Part shown: positions 16,365-25,585 of the stretch, piece after piece | How positions within the stretch are numbered: position 1 is the stretch's first letter | Layout: the number at the start of each line of letters is the position of its first letter | From: Martinezella lusitana | GTDB taxonomy: Bacteria; Pseudomonadota; Alphaproteobacteria; Rhizobiales; Rhizobiaceae | Reading direction: 5' to 3' | Assembly (NCBI RefSeq): GCF_014207095.1 | Contig: NZ_JACHBG010000004.1 | Location: 62,001-126,000 of the forward strand | Length of the DNA stretch: 64,000 bases | Position numbers and translations under genes: made by a program | The notes under the pieces: model-generated | Database searches by the model: none | The model's input: only the letters and a program-made list of their open reading frames with translations | What the model was told of the DNA's origin: nothing

Positions 16365-17810
16365 TCAGTCGACGAATTCCACGACCACCCCGGGCTTGAC
16401 CATCTTTGCCAGCTCTGTCGCATCCCAGTTTGTGAGACGCACACAGCCATGGCTCTGCGTCTTGCCGATTCTGGAGGGATCAGGCGTACCGTGGATACCG
16501 TAGGTTGGTTTCGACAGGGCCATCCATACCGTTCCAACCGGACCGTTCGGACCAGGCGGGATGTTGAGAACCTTGTCGTTTCCGGCTTGTTGGAAGTTGA
16601 TTTTTGGATTGTATGTGTAGCCTGGATTGAAGGCGACGCGCTCGACAGTCACCGTGCCTGACGGCGAAGGCGTGTCGGCAGAGCCGATACTGGCCGGGTA
16701 GGCGGCGATCAGCGTGCCGTTGGCATCATAGGCGAAAACCTGCTTGCGCCCCTTATCCGCAAGGATCTTTGCGACCGAGCCGGTCTTGCTGGGGCCGGTA
16801 TTGACGACCTTGATGGTGTTGCCGGGTATAGTGAAATCGACGCCTGGATTGAGTGCCTTCAGATAGCCCTCATCCATATGAAAGCGCTCTGCCAGCATTT
16901 CGGTCGTCGAGGTATAGCCGAGCGACGGCATCTGGGCTTTCGCGGCATAATCCTCGGGGATCGATGCAACATAGGGGCCTGCTGCGTCGGCTGCGGTGAT
17001 CGTATAATTGACGATCGGCATGCCGCCGGACATGCGCAGCTGCTCGAGGATCGCATCGGTATTGTTGGGGTCGAGCGTCTGTCCCGTCATCTGCTGATAG
17101 GCGTAGATCGCCTTCGTGACATTTGCCCCCATACGGCCGTCGATGGCGCCCGGCGAAATGCCTTGCCGCGCGAGGAAGACCTCGAGCGCGGTGATTTCCA
17201 TCTTTGACTTGCCCTTGAGCGTGATGACCGGCTCTGCCGCCGGTTTGCGGATGATATCCGGCGTCGCCTGCTGCGGGTCGATCGAAGCATAGTCGTTGCC
17301 GCTCGGATTGATCTGACCCTGGCTCCGGTCCGGCATCGGTTGATTGTCAAGCGGCTGGCTCTGTATATCGCCATCGCGCGGGATGGCGCCGGTCACGACA
17401 TCCTGATCCTGCGGATCGTAGCGACCATAGCCATCGTTGCGATATTGGCGATAGTCACGATAGCCGCCACTGTTGGAAAGCTGCGTATCGCCGTAGCGAC
17501 CGCCGTTCCCGTTTCCATTGTTATTGTAGGCATCGCGAGCCGGCGCACGGGGGTAATAGGTGCTCGCCTTCATTTCGGTGGCGACAACGTTGCCATAGGC
17601 ATCGACCAGCACTCGCCGCCCGCGTCCGTCGCGGGCCATCGAGTATCCGCTCCCGTAGGGATACTGCTCAAGTATTTGCCCGTCGGGTGTAACCAGAACC
17701 GTGCCGCGGTTGCCGCTGCGATAATACTGCGCCTGCGCGTCGGTGAGCGCGAGCACAGACACGCTGGCTGTCATTGCCAGGACAAAACTCAATCTTACGA
17801 ACCGGTTCAC
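16365..17810 (-). CDS. L,D-transpeptidase (YkuD domain) with peptidoglycan-binding domain
   Basis: 481 residues from a GTG with GAGGA upstream; an ATG 14 codons earlier lacks a ribosome site. A signal peptide (FVRLSFVLAMTASVSVLAL, cut after AQA near residue 28) is followed by a Tyr/Asn/Gly-rich stretch. A peptidoglycan_binding_1-like domain lies near 198-260, and a C-terminal YkuD catalytic domain carries GIHGTPDPSRIGKTQSHGCV with the His and the nucleophilic Cys. It makes or edits 3-3 cross-links, or attaches proteins to peptidoglycan, in the periplasm. Rhizobiales rely heavily on 3-3 cross-links, and many L,D-transpeptidases serve their polar growth. The exact role is unknown. Confidence 0.93.
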   Translation of the reverse strand: MNRFVRLSFVLAMTASVSVLALTDAQAQYYRSGNRGTVLVTPDGQILEQYPYGSGYSMARDGRGRRVLVDAYGNVVATEMKASTYYPRAPARDAYNNNGNGNGGRYGDTQLSNSGGYRDYRQYRNDGYGRYDPQDQDVVTGAIPRDGDIQSQPLDNQPMPDRSQGQINPSGNDYASIDPQQATPDIIRKPAAEPVITLKGKSKMEITALEVFLARQGISPGAIDGRMGANVTKAIYAYQQMTGQTLDPNNTDAILEQLRMSGGMPIVNYTITAADAAGPYVASIPEDYAAKAQMPSLGYTSTTEMLAERFHMDEGYLKALNPGVDFTIPGNTIKVVNTGPSKTGSVAKILADKGRKQVFAYDANGTLIAAYPASIGSADTPSPSGTVTVERVAFNPGYTYNPKINFQQAGNDKVLNIPPGPNGPVGTVWMALSKPTYGIHGTPDPSRIGKTQSHGCVRLTNWDATELAKMVKPGVVVEFVD

Positions 17811-18026
17811 GTCTGTCGAATCCTCGGGTAGTCGTTCGGCTGACACACACATGGCAAATTTGACGCCAGTATGGATATTTAGATTATCATGCTGAATAAA
17901 ATATAAAAATTTGTGTGATCAAGGGTTCAAGTTAACATTCGGTAAGGTAAATCACCATTTATTTGCGGCGCGTCCCATTATGGAGCAACGTTCGCGCGCA
18001 GGACCGATCAGGGGGGATTCCTAGGA

Positions 18027-18866
18027 ATGATAGATTTTGCCGCGGCAAAAGGGCCGAGACTTGCACTTGATGAGACTTCGGTTCTGGATATCGGTGCTTG
18101 CATCGTAGACGGAAATGATCTTGCTCCCGGACGCGCCATTCCCGATGACGGCGATCCCCGCGTCGACCATTCGCTCGAGGGTTTCCTTTTCACCTGTGGA
18201 CCGGATCATATCCGCCATCCGCAGCCGATGACGGGTGCTTTCGAGGGCAAGCGCTATCCGCTGCATGGTTCGTTCTCCTCCAATCCGGCCAAAGTTCTCT
18301 GGACCAAATTTGAGAATGGCAATGCGGAGTGCCGTGCTGATATCAATGTTGTCACCGCCGAGGGACGGGCGGCGAGGCTGGAGCGCCATTGGCGGATCGA
18401 CGGTTCGACCGGCGAGGTTTCCCTGGTTGACCGCGTCATCAACACCAGCGGCGAGGCGATGCCGGTTTTCCTGATGTACCACATGAATATCGGCGGCAAA
18501 TGGTTCGATGACGGTACCCGCCTTACCGGGCAGATGCTTGAAGATGGGAGCTTACCCTGGGCATTCGGCAAAGAGGGTGGTGATATTTTCTGCGTGCCTG
18601 CGCGGGAGAAGGAACAGGATTGGGCACAGGTCAGCCTTGGACCTGTCGCTGCTATCGGCGGGAAGTCTCTAAGGGTGCGCTTTGGCGCGGAAACCCTGCC
18701 TTTCCTGCAGGTCTGGCGCAATCAGCAAGAGCCGGCGAACGTGCTCGGCATCGAGCCGGTTTCACACCGCTGGGTCTCGCGTGCGGAGCTTCAAGAGGCG
18801 GGTGAATTCAATATTCTTCAGCCCGGTGAAGCCCGCAACTTCATGCTCAACTTTGCCTTCGTTTGA
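18027..18866 (+). CDS. Aldose 1-epimerase-like protein (DUF4432 family)
   Basis: 279 residues. The beta-sandwich galactose-mutarotase-like pattern is visible: GRAIPDD and DHSLEGFLFTCG near the N-terminus, YPLHGSFSSNPAKVLW with the usual His-Gly near residue 75, VFLMYHMNIGGKWFDDGTRL near 150 and NVLGIEPVSHRW near 240. DUF4432 proteins resemble aldose 1-epimerases, but their substrates are mostly untested. An SD-like GGGGGGA lies upstream. It stands alone between the divergent L,D-transpeptidase and the small TIGR01244 gene, 72 bases before the latter. Confidence 0.75.
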   Translation: MIDFAAAKGPRLALDETSVLDIGACIVDGNDLAPGRAIPDDGDPRVDHSLEGFLFTCGPDHIRHPQPMTGAFEGKRYPLHGSFSSNPAKVLWTKFENGNAECRADINVVTAEGRAARLERHWRIDGSTGEVSLVDRVINTSGEAMPVFLMYHMNIGGKWFDDGTRLTGQMLEDGSLPWAFGKEGGDIFCVPAREKEQDWAQVSLGPVAAIGGKSLRVRFGAETLPFLQVWRNQQEPANVLGIEPVSHRWVSRAELQEAGEFNILQPGEARNFMLNFAFV

Positions 18867-18938
18867 GCGCGCGTGGCGGTTGACGCTGGATGCCGGGCGG
18901 CGTAGATCAATGCCACGGTTTTAGAGAGGACATGAACC

Positions 18939-19277
18939 ATGGATATCCGCCCGATCGACGATGAGTATTCGGTATCCGGCCAGATTAGCGTAGGCGATCT
19001 CGACCAGATCAAGGCCATGGGTTTCAAGTCTATCGTATGCCATCGTCCGGACGGTGAAAGCCCGGACCAGACACCGTTTGGCGTGATCGAGGCACGCGCC
19101 AAGGAGCTGGGCCTTGAGATCACCCACGTGCCCGTCGGCCCGATGGGCGTCACAGAAGAGGCCGTGCAGGGCATGGTCGATGCGCTCGACGAATTTCCGC
19201 GCCCGATGCTCGGCTATTGCCGGTCCGGCGCCCGTTCAACGGCGATCTATCAGAAGACCCATCATATTCGCGGCTAA
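18939..19277 (+). CDS. TIGR01244 family protein (phosphatase-like sulfur transferase)
   Basis: 112 residues. The start follows GAGGAC. It matches the small TIGR01244/DUF442 family, the domain also found at the N-terminus of beta-lactamase-hydrolase-like (Blh) proteins. Motifs are IDDEYSVSGQISVGDLDQIK near the start, VCHRPDGESPDQ near residue 33 and the phosphatase-type loop GYCRSGARSTAIY near 91-103, with the Cys-x5-Arg signature. Here it is free-standing, with no attached metallo-hydrolase. Full-length Blh proteins act on sulfide; whether this short form does is unknown. Confidence 0.8.
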   Translation: MDIRPIDDEYSVSGQISVGDLDQIKAMGFKSIVCHRPDGESPDQTPFGVIEARAKELGLEITHVPVGPMGVTEEAVQGMVDALDEFPRPMLGYCRSGARSTAIYQKTHHIRG

Positions 19278-19374
19278 GCCGACGCGGCCGAGCGGCTCTT
19301 GCAGCCCTTGAGATTGCGGGGTGAGCCAAGTGCCTCGCCCCTTTTACCTGTCAAAACAACATCAGGAGAAAGCC

Positions 19375-19719
19375 ATGAGCATCAAGCGTATCGACGTCGG
19401 CGCCCGCATGAGCGGCGCGGTCATTCACGGTAACACCGTTTATCTCGCTGGCCAGGTCGGCGAAGGCGCGAGCGTTACGGATCAGTGCAAGTCGGCGCTG
19501 GCCGAAGTTGACCGCCTGCTCGCAGCGGCCGGCACCAACAAGTCGAAGGTCCTCCAGACGCTCATCTACCTCGCAGACATTTCCGATTTCGCAGAAATGA
19601 ACGCTGCCTGGGAAGCCTGGGTTGATCCGGCCAACACGCCTGCTCGCGCAACCAGCGAAGCCAAGCTCGCTGCGCCGAAGTACAAGGTCGAGTTCATCGT
19701 GACCGCCGCGGTCGACTAA
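19375..19719 (+). CDS. RidA family protein (enamine/imine deaminase-like)
   Basis: 114 residues from an ATG with AGGAG 8 bases upstream; a GTG further upstream at 19321 lacks support. The YjgF/YER057c/UK114 pattern is present: NTVYLAGQVGEG near residue 20, VLQTLIYLADISDFAEMNAA near 60 and the C-terminal TPARATSEAKLAAPKYKVEF. That last stretch has the substrate-binding Arg and the Glu of the active site. RidA proteins hydrolyse reactive enamines/imines made by PLP enzymes. This copy belongs to a divergent subfamily, so the substrate may differ. It is convergent with the TPP-enzyme operon. Confidence 0.88.
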   Translation: MSIKRIDVGARMSGAVIHGNTVYLAGQVGEGASVTDQCKSALAEVDRLLAAAGTNKSKVLQTLIYLADISDFAEMNAAWEAWVDPANTPARATSEAKLAAPKYKVEFIVTAAVD

Positions 19720-19740
19720 GTCAGCGCACAATGTGTTTGG

Positions 19741-19775
19741 AAGGCCGGGGAGCTTGCGCTCACCGGCCTTTCGTT
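19741..19775. terminator. Bidirectional terminator between ridA-like gene and TPP enzyme
   Basis: AAGGCCGG (19741-19748) pairs with CCGGCCTT (19763-19770), with an inner GAGC/GCTC stem, followed by TCGTTT. The right arm overlaps the last codons of the convergent TPP-enzyme gene. Confidence 0.75.
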
Positions 19776-21418
19776 TGGGCGATTTCCGTCAAAGTGCGTG
19801 AAGGCGTGATCGCTTCCGGATCGAGTGCAATCTCTATGATGGCTGGCTTGCCGCTGGCGCGGGCACGCTCGAAGGCCGGGGCGAAGTCTTCCGTCGCCTT
19901 TACTGTCTCTCCGTGACCGCCATAGGCGCGAGCAAGCGCTGCAAAATCCGGATTCCTGAGTTCCGTGCCACTGACACGGCCGGGATAATCCCGCTCCTGA
20001 TGCATGCGAATCGTGCCGTACATGCCGTTGTTGATGACCAGCGTGATGAGCGGCAGGCCGTATTGGACGGCGGTTGCGAATTCCTGCCCGTGCATCATGA
20101 AGCAGCCGTCGCCGGCAAAGCAGATGACTTCCCGTTCCGGAAACAGCTGCTTGGCGGCAACTGCTGCCGGCAGGCCATACCCCATTGATCCCGAAGCCGG
20201 CGCTGCCTGGGTTTCGAAGCGGCGGAAACGGTGGAAGCGGTGCAGCCACGTCGCGTAGTTGCCGGCGCCGTTGGTGAAGATCGTATCGGCCGCCGTATTG
20301 GCTTCGATCCAATCCATGATGCGACCCATGTGAACCGAGCCAGGGCTTTTCTCCGGCGTCGTTGACCAGGCGAGATAGGCCGCGTGCATGTGCTCGGTCC
20401 GCTCTGCCCAACGGGCTTTGCCCGGAGCCTCCAGATCAGCAAGGGCGGCGACGAAATCGGTGGGGCTGGCACAGATCGCCAGATCCGGACGATAGACGCG
20501 GCCCAGCTCCGACGGATCGGGATAGACATGGACGAGCTGCTGGCGCGGGTAGGGGATATCGACCAGCGTATAGCCGGAGGAAGGCATCTCGGAGAGGCGA
20601 CCGCCGAGCAGGATCAGCAGATCGGATTCCTTGATTTCCTTTGCCAGTGCCGGATTGATGCCGATGCCGACGTCGCCCGCATAGCTCGGATGAAGATGGT
20701 CGAACAGCATCTGACGGCGGAAGGAGCAGCTGACGGGTAGGTTGAAGCGCTCTGCGAATTGCCGGATGCCGGCAACGGCTTCGTCATTCCAGCGTGTGCC
20801 TCCCAGAATGATCATCGGGCGCTCTGCGGCAGCGAGGCGCCGCTGAAGATCGGCAAGCTCGCTGCGACCGGGGTGAGCGGCGACAGGCGTATAGGGCTTG
20901 GCTTCCGGCGCTTCGACTTCGTCGCGCAGCATGTCTTCCGGCAGCGTCAGCACGACGGGGCCGGGACGTCCCGAGGTCGCGACCGCGAAGGCGCGGGTGA
21001 CGAATTCCGGGATGCGGGCAGCATCGTCGATCTCGCCGACCCATTTCGCGTATTCGGTCAGTGCCCGGCGGAATTCCACCTCCTGGAACGCCTCGCGCTC
21101 GCGGGCATCGCGCTGGACCTGGCCGATGAACAGGATCATCGGGATCGAGTCCTGCCGGGCAATGTGCAGGCCGGCCGATGCGTTGGTGGCTCCGGGGCCG
21201 CGGGTCACCATGCAGATGCCCGGCTCGCCGGTCAGCCGGCCCCAGGCATCCGCCATCATCGCCGCACCACCCTCCTGACGGCAGACGAGTATGTTGATGT
21301 CGCTATCGTGCAGCGCATCGAGCACCGCAAGAAAGCTCTCACCCGGCACGCAGGAAATGCGCTTGACGCCATTTGCCTTCAAAGCCTCGACGATGAGTTG
21401 GCCGCCCGTTCGTTTCAT
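19760..21418 (-). CDS. Thiamine-diphosphate-dependent enzyme (acetolactate-synthase-like)
   Basis: 552 residues with the three-domain layout of acetolactate synthase/oxalyl-CoA decarboxylase relatives. The N-terminal domain has the catalytic Glu in VCRQEGGAAMMADAWGRLTG (near residue 52). The central domain starts RPMIILGGTRWNDEAV. The C-terminal ThDP domain has the GDGCFMMHGQEFATAVQYGL motif ending with the INNGMYG metal site. The start overlaps the CoA-transferase stop by 4 bases. No small regulatory subunit is nearby, so branched-chain synthesis is unlikely. Pairing with a CaiB/BaiF CoA-transferase suggests a CoA-linked lyase or decarboxylase, but it does not match oxalyl-CoA decarboxylase well. 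The substrate is unknown. Confidence 0.85.
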   Translation of the reverse strand: MKRTGGQLIVEALKANGVKRISCVPGESFLAVLDALHDSDINILVCRQEGGAAMMADAWGRLTGEPGICMVTRGPGATNASAGLHIARQDSIPMILFIGQVQRDAREREAFQEVEFRRALTEYAKWVGEIDDAARIPEFVTRAFAVATSGRPGPVVLTLPEDMLRDEVEAPEAKPYTPVAAHPGRSELADLQRRLAAAERPMIILGGTRWNDEAVAGIRQFAERFNLPVSCSFRRQMLFDHLHPSYAGDVGIGINPALAKEIKESDLLILLGGRLSEMPSSGYTLVDIPYPRQQLVHVYPDPSELGRVYRPDLAICASPTDFVAALADLEAPGKARWAERTEHMHAAYLAWSTTPEKSPGSVHMGRIMDWIEANTAADTIFTNGAGNYATWLHRFHRFRRFETQAAPASGSMGYGLPAAVAAKQLFPEREVICFAGDGCFMMHGQEFATAVQYGLPLITLVINNGMYGTIRMHQERDYPGRVSGTELRNPDFAALARAYGGHGETVKATEDFAPAFERARASGKPAIIEIALDPEAITPSRTLTEIAQTKGR

Positions 21419-22617
21419 ATCCTTGCCTTTCCCTCCAGTTCCGCCAATTCGGCAAGAACCTCCTCCTGATGCTCCCCAAGGCGCGGACTTGGCCGCGTAT
21501 AAGTCAACGGTGTCTCCGACAGGACGATCGGCGTGCGGACGCTTGGGATCATGGTGCCCGCAGCGTCCTCAAGATCGATGCGCAGGCCCCGCGCCTTGAT
21601 CTGCGGGTCGGCGAACATATCCTCGATCGTGTTGATGGCGCCGGCAGGCACGGCATTGTCCTCGCAGGCCTTCAGCAGGCCGGCCTTGTTCCAGGTCAAC
21701 GTCTTTGCCGATATGAATGCCCGGACCTCGTTGCGGTTGAGGACGCGGGCCTTGTTGGTGGCATAGCGCTCGTCGTCGGCTTGCGCATTGAGGCCGAGAA
21801 TGGTGCACAGGCGGCGGAACTGCCCGTCATTGCCGACGGCGAGAATGAGATAGCCGTCTGCCGTCGGAACGACTTCGTAGGGCGAGATATTGGGATGGGC
21901 GTTGCCGAGCCGCACGGGCGGCTTACCCGAGATCAGATAGTTCATGTTCTGATTGGCGAGCACGGCTGATTGCACATCGAGCAGCGCCATATCGACAAGC
22001 TGGCCTTCGCCGGACTTCAGGGCATGGATCAGCGCCGCCTCTATCGCCGAGACGGCATAGATGCCGGTGAAGATATCGGCGATCGCAACGCCTGCCTTCA
22101 CCGGCTGGCCGTCCGGCTCGCCGGTGATCGACATGAAGCCGGACATGCCCTGGACGATATAGTCGTAGCCCGCGAGGCCGGCATAGGGACCGGTCTGTCC
22201 GAAGCCGGTGATGGAGCAATAGACGATGCGGGGATTGACCTTCTTCAGGCTCTCGTAGTCCAGCCCGTATTTGACGAGGCCGCCGAGCTTGAAGTTCTCG
22301 ATCACCACGTCGGCGGTCTTCACCAGCCGGCGCACCAGCTCCTGTCCTTCTTCCGTCTTGAGATCGGCGACGATGGAGCGCTTGCCACGGTTTGCCGAGT
22401 GATAGTAGGCGGCGGAGAGGTTTTCACCGTCCTTGCCTTCGACGAAAGGAGGCCCCCATTGGCGCGTATCGTCGCCGCCATCGGGATTTTCCACCTTGAT
22501 CACACCGGCGCCGAGGTCGGCCAGCATCTGCCCGGCCCAGGGGCCGGCGAGCACGCGGGCAAGCTCGATGACGCGGATACCGAAAAGTGGAGGTTTCTTG
22601 GTCTTTTGTTCTGTCAT
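21415..22617 (-). CDS. CaiB/BaiF family CoA-transferase (type III)
   Basis: 400 residues. The family pattern is strong: GIRVIELARVLAGPWAGQML at the N-terminus, KVENPDGGDDTRQWGPP near residue 40, ITGFGQTGPYAGLAGYDYI near 138 and the catalytic Asp in QLVDMALLDVQSAVLANQNM near 185. These enzymes move CoA between organic acids. The stop overlaps the TPP-enzyme start, and the gene begins 18 bases after the DMT exporter, so the three are one operon. The tandem would first activate an acid as a thioester and then cleave or decarboxylate it. Which acid is unknown; formyl-CoA transferase is only one possibility. Confidence 0.9.
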   Translation of the reverse strand: MTEQKTKKPPLFGIRVIELARVLAGPWAGQMLADLGAGVIKVENPDGGDDTRQWGPPFVEGKDGENLSAAYYHSANRGKRSIVADLKTEEGQELVRRLVKTADVVIENFKLGGLVKYGLDYESLKKVNPRIVYCSITGFGQTGPYAGLAGYDYIVQGMSGFMSITGEPDGQPVKAGVAIADIFTGIYAVSAIEAALIHALKSGEGQLVDMALLDVQSAVLANQNMNYLISGKPPVRLGNAHPNISPYEVVPTADGYLILAVGNDGQFRRLCTILGLNAQADDERYATNKARVLNRNEVRAFISAKTLTWNKAGLLKACEDNAVPAGAINTIEDMFADPQIKARGLRIDLEDAAGTMIPSVRTPIVLSETPLTYTRPSPRLGEHQEEVLAELAELEGKARI

Positions 22618-22635
22618 GTCGATCCGCTCTCTCGC

Positions 22636-23595
22636 TTACGGCGTGAATGCTGTTTCAGATGTATCGGATACCGGCTTGGAAGCAAAGCGCCGCTCGCGCC
22701 AGAGAATGTAGAGCCCCGAGCCGATGATGATGAGGATGCCGAGCCATTTGATCGCATCCGGAAAATTGTCGAAGACGAGCCATCCGAAGATCGTCGCCGA
22801 GACGATTTCGAAATATTGCAGAGGCGCCAGCATGGAGGCAGGCGCGGCGCGATAGGCATATACCGTGAGAATGCCGGTAATGGCCGCGCTGATGCCGACG
22901 CCGAGCAGGTAGAGCGCGGCCGTCAGGTCCGGGACGACCGAACCGAGGATCGCAACGCCGGTCGCCCGGCCGATGGCAAGCAGGATAAGGCTGAAAACGA
23001 TGCCCCATATTCCGGTCTGGAACTGCATCGAGGACGCGTCCTCGCTGTGAGAGACGACGCGAGTGATCATCACATAGACTGCGATGCAGAAAGCGGCGAC
23101 GACAGGCAGCAGAGCGACGAAGCCGACTTCCTGAAAGCTCGGCTGGATAATCAGCATCGCGCCGAAAAATCCCACCGCGCAGGCGGTGTAGCGCCGCCAG
23201 CCGATGGTCTCCTTCAGAAAGATGCTGCTGAGGACGGTCAGGATGATCGGCTCGACGAAAAAGATGGCAATGGCATCGGCGACCTCCATGACCTGAAGGG
23301 TGGTCACGAACGAGACCATGGATAGCGTCAGTACGCCGGCACGGATGGCATGCACGCCGCTGCGACGCCATGACCAGACGCCCCATTGTCCCCGCATGGC
23401 CATGATCGGCAGGGCAAAAAACGCCTGCAGGATGAAGCGTGCGGCCGTGACTTCGGCTGGCGGGACGGTGACTGCTGCAAGCTTGGAGAAGATATCGATG
23501 ATCGGCGAGAAGATGACGGAGATGAACATCATCGCTAGACCGAAAGTCAGCTCCGACTGCGGCAAGCGCAGCGAGGAACCGCCATTGGCATTCAT
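22636..23595 (-). CDS. DMT-superfamily (EamA) transporter
   Basis: 319 residues, ten predicted membrane segments in two EamA repeats (about 15-150 and 165-300). Typical stretches are VTAARFILQAFFALPIMAM in the first repeat and TGILTVYAYRAAPASMLAPL in the second. These are inner-membrane exporters of metabolites or amino acids. It begins 19 bases after the hydrolase stop and ends 18 bases before the CoA-transferase, so it belongs to that operon and may export an intermediate or product. AAGGAA supports the start. The substrate is unknown. Confidence 0.88.
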   Translation of the reverse strand: MNANGGSSLRLPQSELTFGLAMMFISVIFSPIIDIFSKLAAVTVPPAEVTAARFILQAFFALPIMAMRGQWGVWSWRRSGVHAIRAGVLTLSMVSFVTTLQVMEVADAIAIFFVEPIILTVLSSIFLKETIGWRRYTACAVGFFGAMLIIQPSFQEVGFVALLPVVAAFCIAVYVMITRVVSHSEDASSMQFQTGIWGIVFSLILLAIGRATGVAILGSVVPDLTAALYLLGVGISAAITGILTVYAYRAAPASMLAPLQYFEIVSATIFGWLVFDNFPDAIKWLGILIIIGSGLYILWRERRFASKPVSDTSETAFTP

Positions 23596-23614
23596 TGGGA
23601 TATTCCTTTTATTA

Positions 23615-24547
23615 TCAATTCTTTATCACTATTTTTCCGCACCAACCGGCAAAGTCTGATATGACTTGATCGGCGCCGATTTCGTTCAGCGTTTCGTGCC
23701 GCATGTCTGGATGGATGGTGGTCGTAACATGCGAGAAGCCTGCGCGCTTCAAATGGTTTGACAGCCAGGAAATCGCTTTTCCATTCTCCGTTGCCGGATC
23801 CCTGCCGCCTCCGACCAGATGGATCGGCATATCGCGCTTCAACCGGTCGAGATAGGCTTTTTGCGGCGCGCGAAAACTCAGTTCGAATATATCCAGCCAC
23901 AGCGAGACGGAGGCATCGAAGCCGCAGAGAGGGTCGGCAATGTACTTGTCAACCTGCTCGGGTACGCGCGATAGCCAGTCGAACTCGGTGCGGTGGATTG
24001 GGATGGATTTTCCCCAAGCACCGAAGGTCAGTTTCGGCAGCGGCCCGCTTGGCACATCCGAGCCCTTGAACATGCGCTCCGTCTTCAGGATAAGCTGGGC
24101 GGCGCGGCCGGCAAGGCCGGGATTGAAGTTGGAATTCCAGACAGTGACGGCGTCGAACTTGTCGGGATAGGAAACGGCGGTGTTGAGGCTGATGAGGCCG
24201 CCCATGGAGTGACCGAACAGGATGATCGGCAGACCGGGATGAGCCGCGGCGGCGCGTTCGCGCACGGCCAGAACATCCGCCATCACGTGCTCGACGCCGT
24301 TTCTGCGCGCGAAGCGGCCGATTGGAGCATCGCTGGCGATGGTTTCGCCGTGACCGCGGTGATCATGGGCATAGACATGAAAGCCATGCGAGGCCATCGC
24401 GTCCGAGAAGGCCTCGTAACGGCGCGAATGCTCGGCAAGGCCATGGGATACCAGGAGGATGCCGCGCGCTGTGCCAGACGCTGGCGTGTGATGATAGGCT
24501 ATCGTCGCGCCCGTCGGACTTTTCAGGCGTTGCGTCTCGGCGAACAT
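23615..24547 (-). CDS. Alpha/beta hydrolase (monoacylglycerol lipase/lysophospholipase type)
   Basis: 310 residues from an ATG with GGGAGGA upstream; the upstream extension lacks a ribosome site. The fold shows an oxyanion region LLVSHGLAEHSRRYEAF (about 34-50), YAHDHRGHGET near 61 and the nucleophile elbow LFGHSMGGLISLNT near 110. The Asp is likely in HLVGGGRDPATENGK and the His in IHPDMRHETLNE near 290. This pattern matches the Serine_hydrolase/Hydrolase_4 group of lysophospholipases and monoacylglycerol lipases. No signal peptide, so cytosolic. It is first in the four-gene minus-strand operon with the DMT exporter, CoA-transferase and TPP enzyme. Confidence 0.87.
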   Translation of the reverse strand: MFAETQRLKSPTGATIAYHHTPASGTARGILLVSHGLAEHSRRYEAFSDAMASHGFHVYAHDHRGHGETIASDAPIGRFARRNGVEHVMADVLAVRERAAAAHPGLPIILFGHSMGGLISLNTAVSYPDKFDAVTVWNSNFNPGLAGRAAQLILKTERMFKGSDVPSGPLPKLTFGAWGKSIPIHRTEFDWLSRVPEQVDKYIADPLCGFDASVSLWLDIFELSFRAPQKAYLDRLKRDMPIHLVGGGRDPATENGKAISWLSNHLKRAGFSHVTTTIHPDMRHETLNEIGADQVISDFAGWCGKIVIKN

Positions 24548-24712
24548 GCACCATTCCTCCCCATCTCGGATGAGAGTTGATCGGCGGCCGGATTGCAATG
24601 GATAGTCGTTGAGGCCCACAGAAATAAATCTCTCCCGTCCCGTGATTCAGGGTTGCATAGGCTCGATCAAACTGCTTATTTGTTCCCATAATGTTCTAGT
24701 TGGAGGCGTGGA

Positions 24713-25459
24713 ATGAAGCATTTGCTTCGAGTATTTACGGTTGTGCTCCTTTCGGTCGGGACAATCGCGAGCGCGGCGGCGCAGGAACACAGCAGGGGGC
24801 GTACACGCTTCATCCTGGCGGCAAGTTGGGAGCCGGCATTCTGTGCGACAAACCAGAAGAAGGCGGAATGCCGGAACCAGTCGTCAAGCAATTACGATGC
24901 TACGAATTTTTCGCTGCATGGCCTTTGGCCGATGCGGCAGGAATATTGCGACGTTTCCGATGACCTGAAGCAGGCGGATCGCGGCCGCGACTGGAAGGAC
25001 CTGCCGGCGGTACAGTTGTCCCAGGACGTCAAGGCCAAGCTGGACAAGGTCATGCCGGGCACGCAATCCGGCCTCGAGCGGCATGAATGGGTCAAGCACG
25101 GCACGTGCGCGAAACTGACTGCCGACCAATATTTCTCCATCGCCGCCGGTCTGATCACTGAGCTCAATGCCTCTGCCGTGCGTGATCTCTTCGCCAAGAA
25201 TATCGGCAAGGAGCTGGATGCGGAAAGCATCAAGGCCGCCTTCGACCAAAGTTTCGGCGAGGATGCCAATGCACGTATCAAGATGAGCTGCCGCCGCGTC
25301 GGCAATGTCCGGATGATCTCGGAATTGACCATAGGCCTGTCGGAAGATGCAATCGATCCGCAACAGGGTAACGAGCCGCGGCTCGCAAAACTCATTCAGG
25401 GTGCGGGCAGCACGTCGTTCGGCTGCGATCGCGGCGTCGTCGACGCGGCTGGTTTCTAA
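24713..25459 (+). CDS. Ribonuclease T2 family protein, secreted
   Basis: 248 residues. A signal peptide (RVFTVVLLSVGTIASAAAQ, cut near residue 23) sends it to the periplasm or outside. Both catalytic segments are present: CAS-I NFSLHGLWP near residue 63 and CAS-II RHEWVKHGTC near 123, each with its histidine and CAS-II with Glu and Lys. Cysteines around them match the usual disulfides. RNase T2 enzymes cut single-stranded RNA through 2',3'-cyclic phosphates; in bacteria they serve RNA scavenging for phosphate and bases. GGAGGCG supports the start. Divergent from the hydrolase operon; it appears monocistronic. Confidence 0.92.
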   Translation: MKHLLRVFTVVLLSVGTIASAAAQEHSRGRTRFILAASWEPAFCATNQKKAECRNQSSSNYDATNFSLHGLWPMRQEYCDVSDDLKQADRGRDWKDLPAVQLSQDVKAKLDKVMPGTQSGLERHEWVKHGTCAKLTADQYFSIAAGLITELNASAVRDLFAKNIGKELDAESIKAAFDQSFGEDANARIKMSCRRVGNVRMISELTIGLSEDAIDPQQGNEPRLAKLIQGAGSTSFGCDRGVVDAAGF

Positions 25460-25585
25460 GCTAATCCGGCCTCTCAGTCGCGGATAAATGCCCTCGGACA
25501 AGGTTTCGCCGTTGCCCGAGGGCCGGGTTTCGCCTACATAGCGGCACAATTCGCAATGTTATCCGCCCGTGGAGTAACCCAAGCT

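Noticed and set aside
19760..22617. Oxalate degradation pair (oxc and frc)
   Set aside because: The ThDP protein lacks convincing oxalyl-CoA decarboxylase features and the operon has extra genes; the CoA-transferase cannot be told from other class-III members by eye.
21970..23325. Long plus-strand open frame (about 450 codons) opposite the CoA-transferase and DMT genes
   Set aside because: It crosses two well-supported minus-strand genes, is rich in His/Asp/Arg as antisense frames are, and has no ribosome site.
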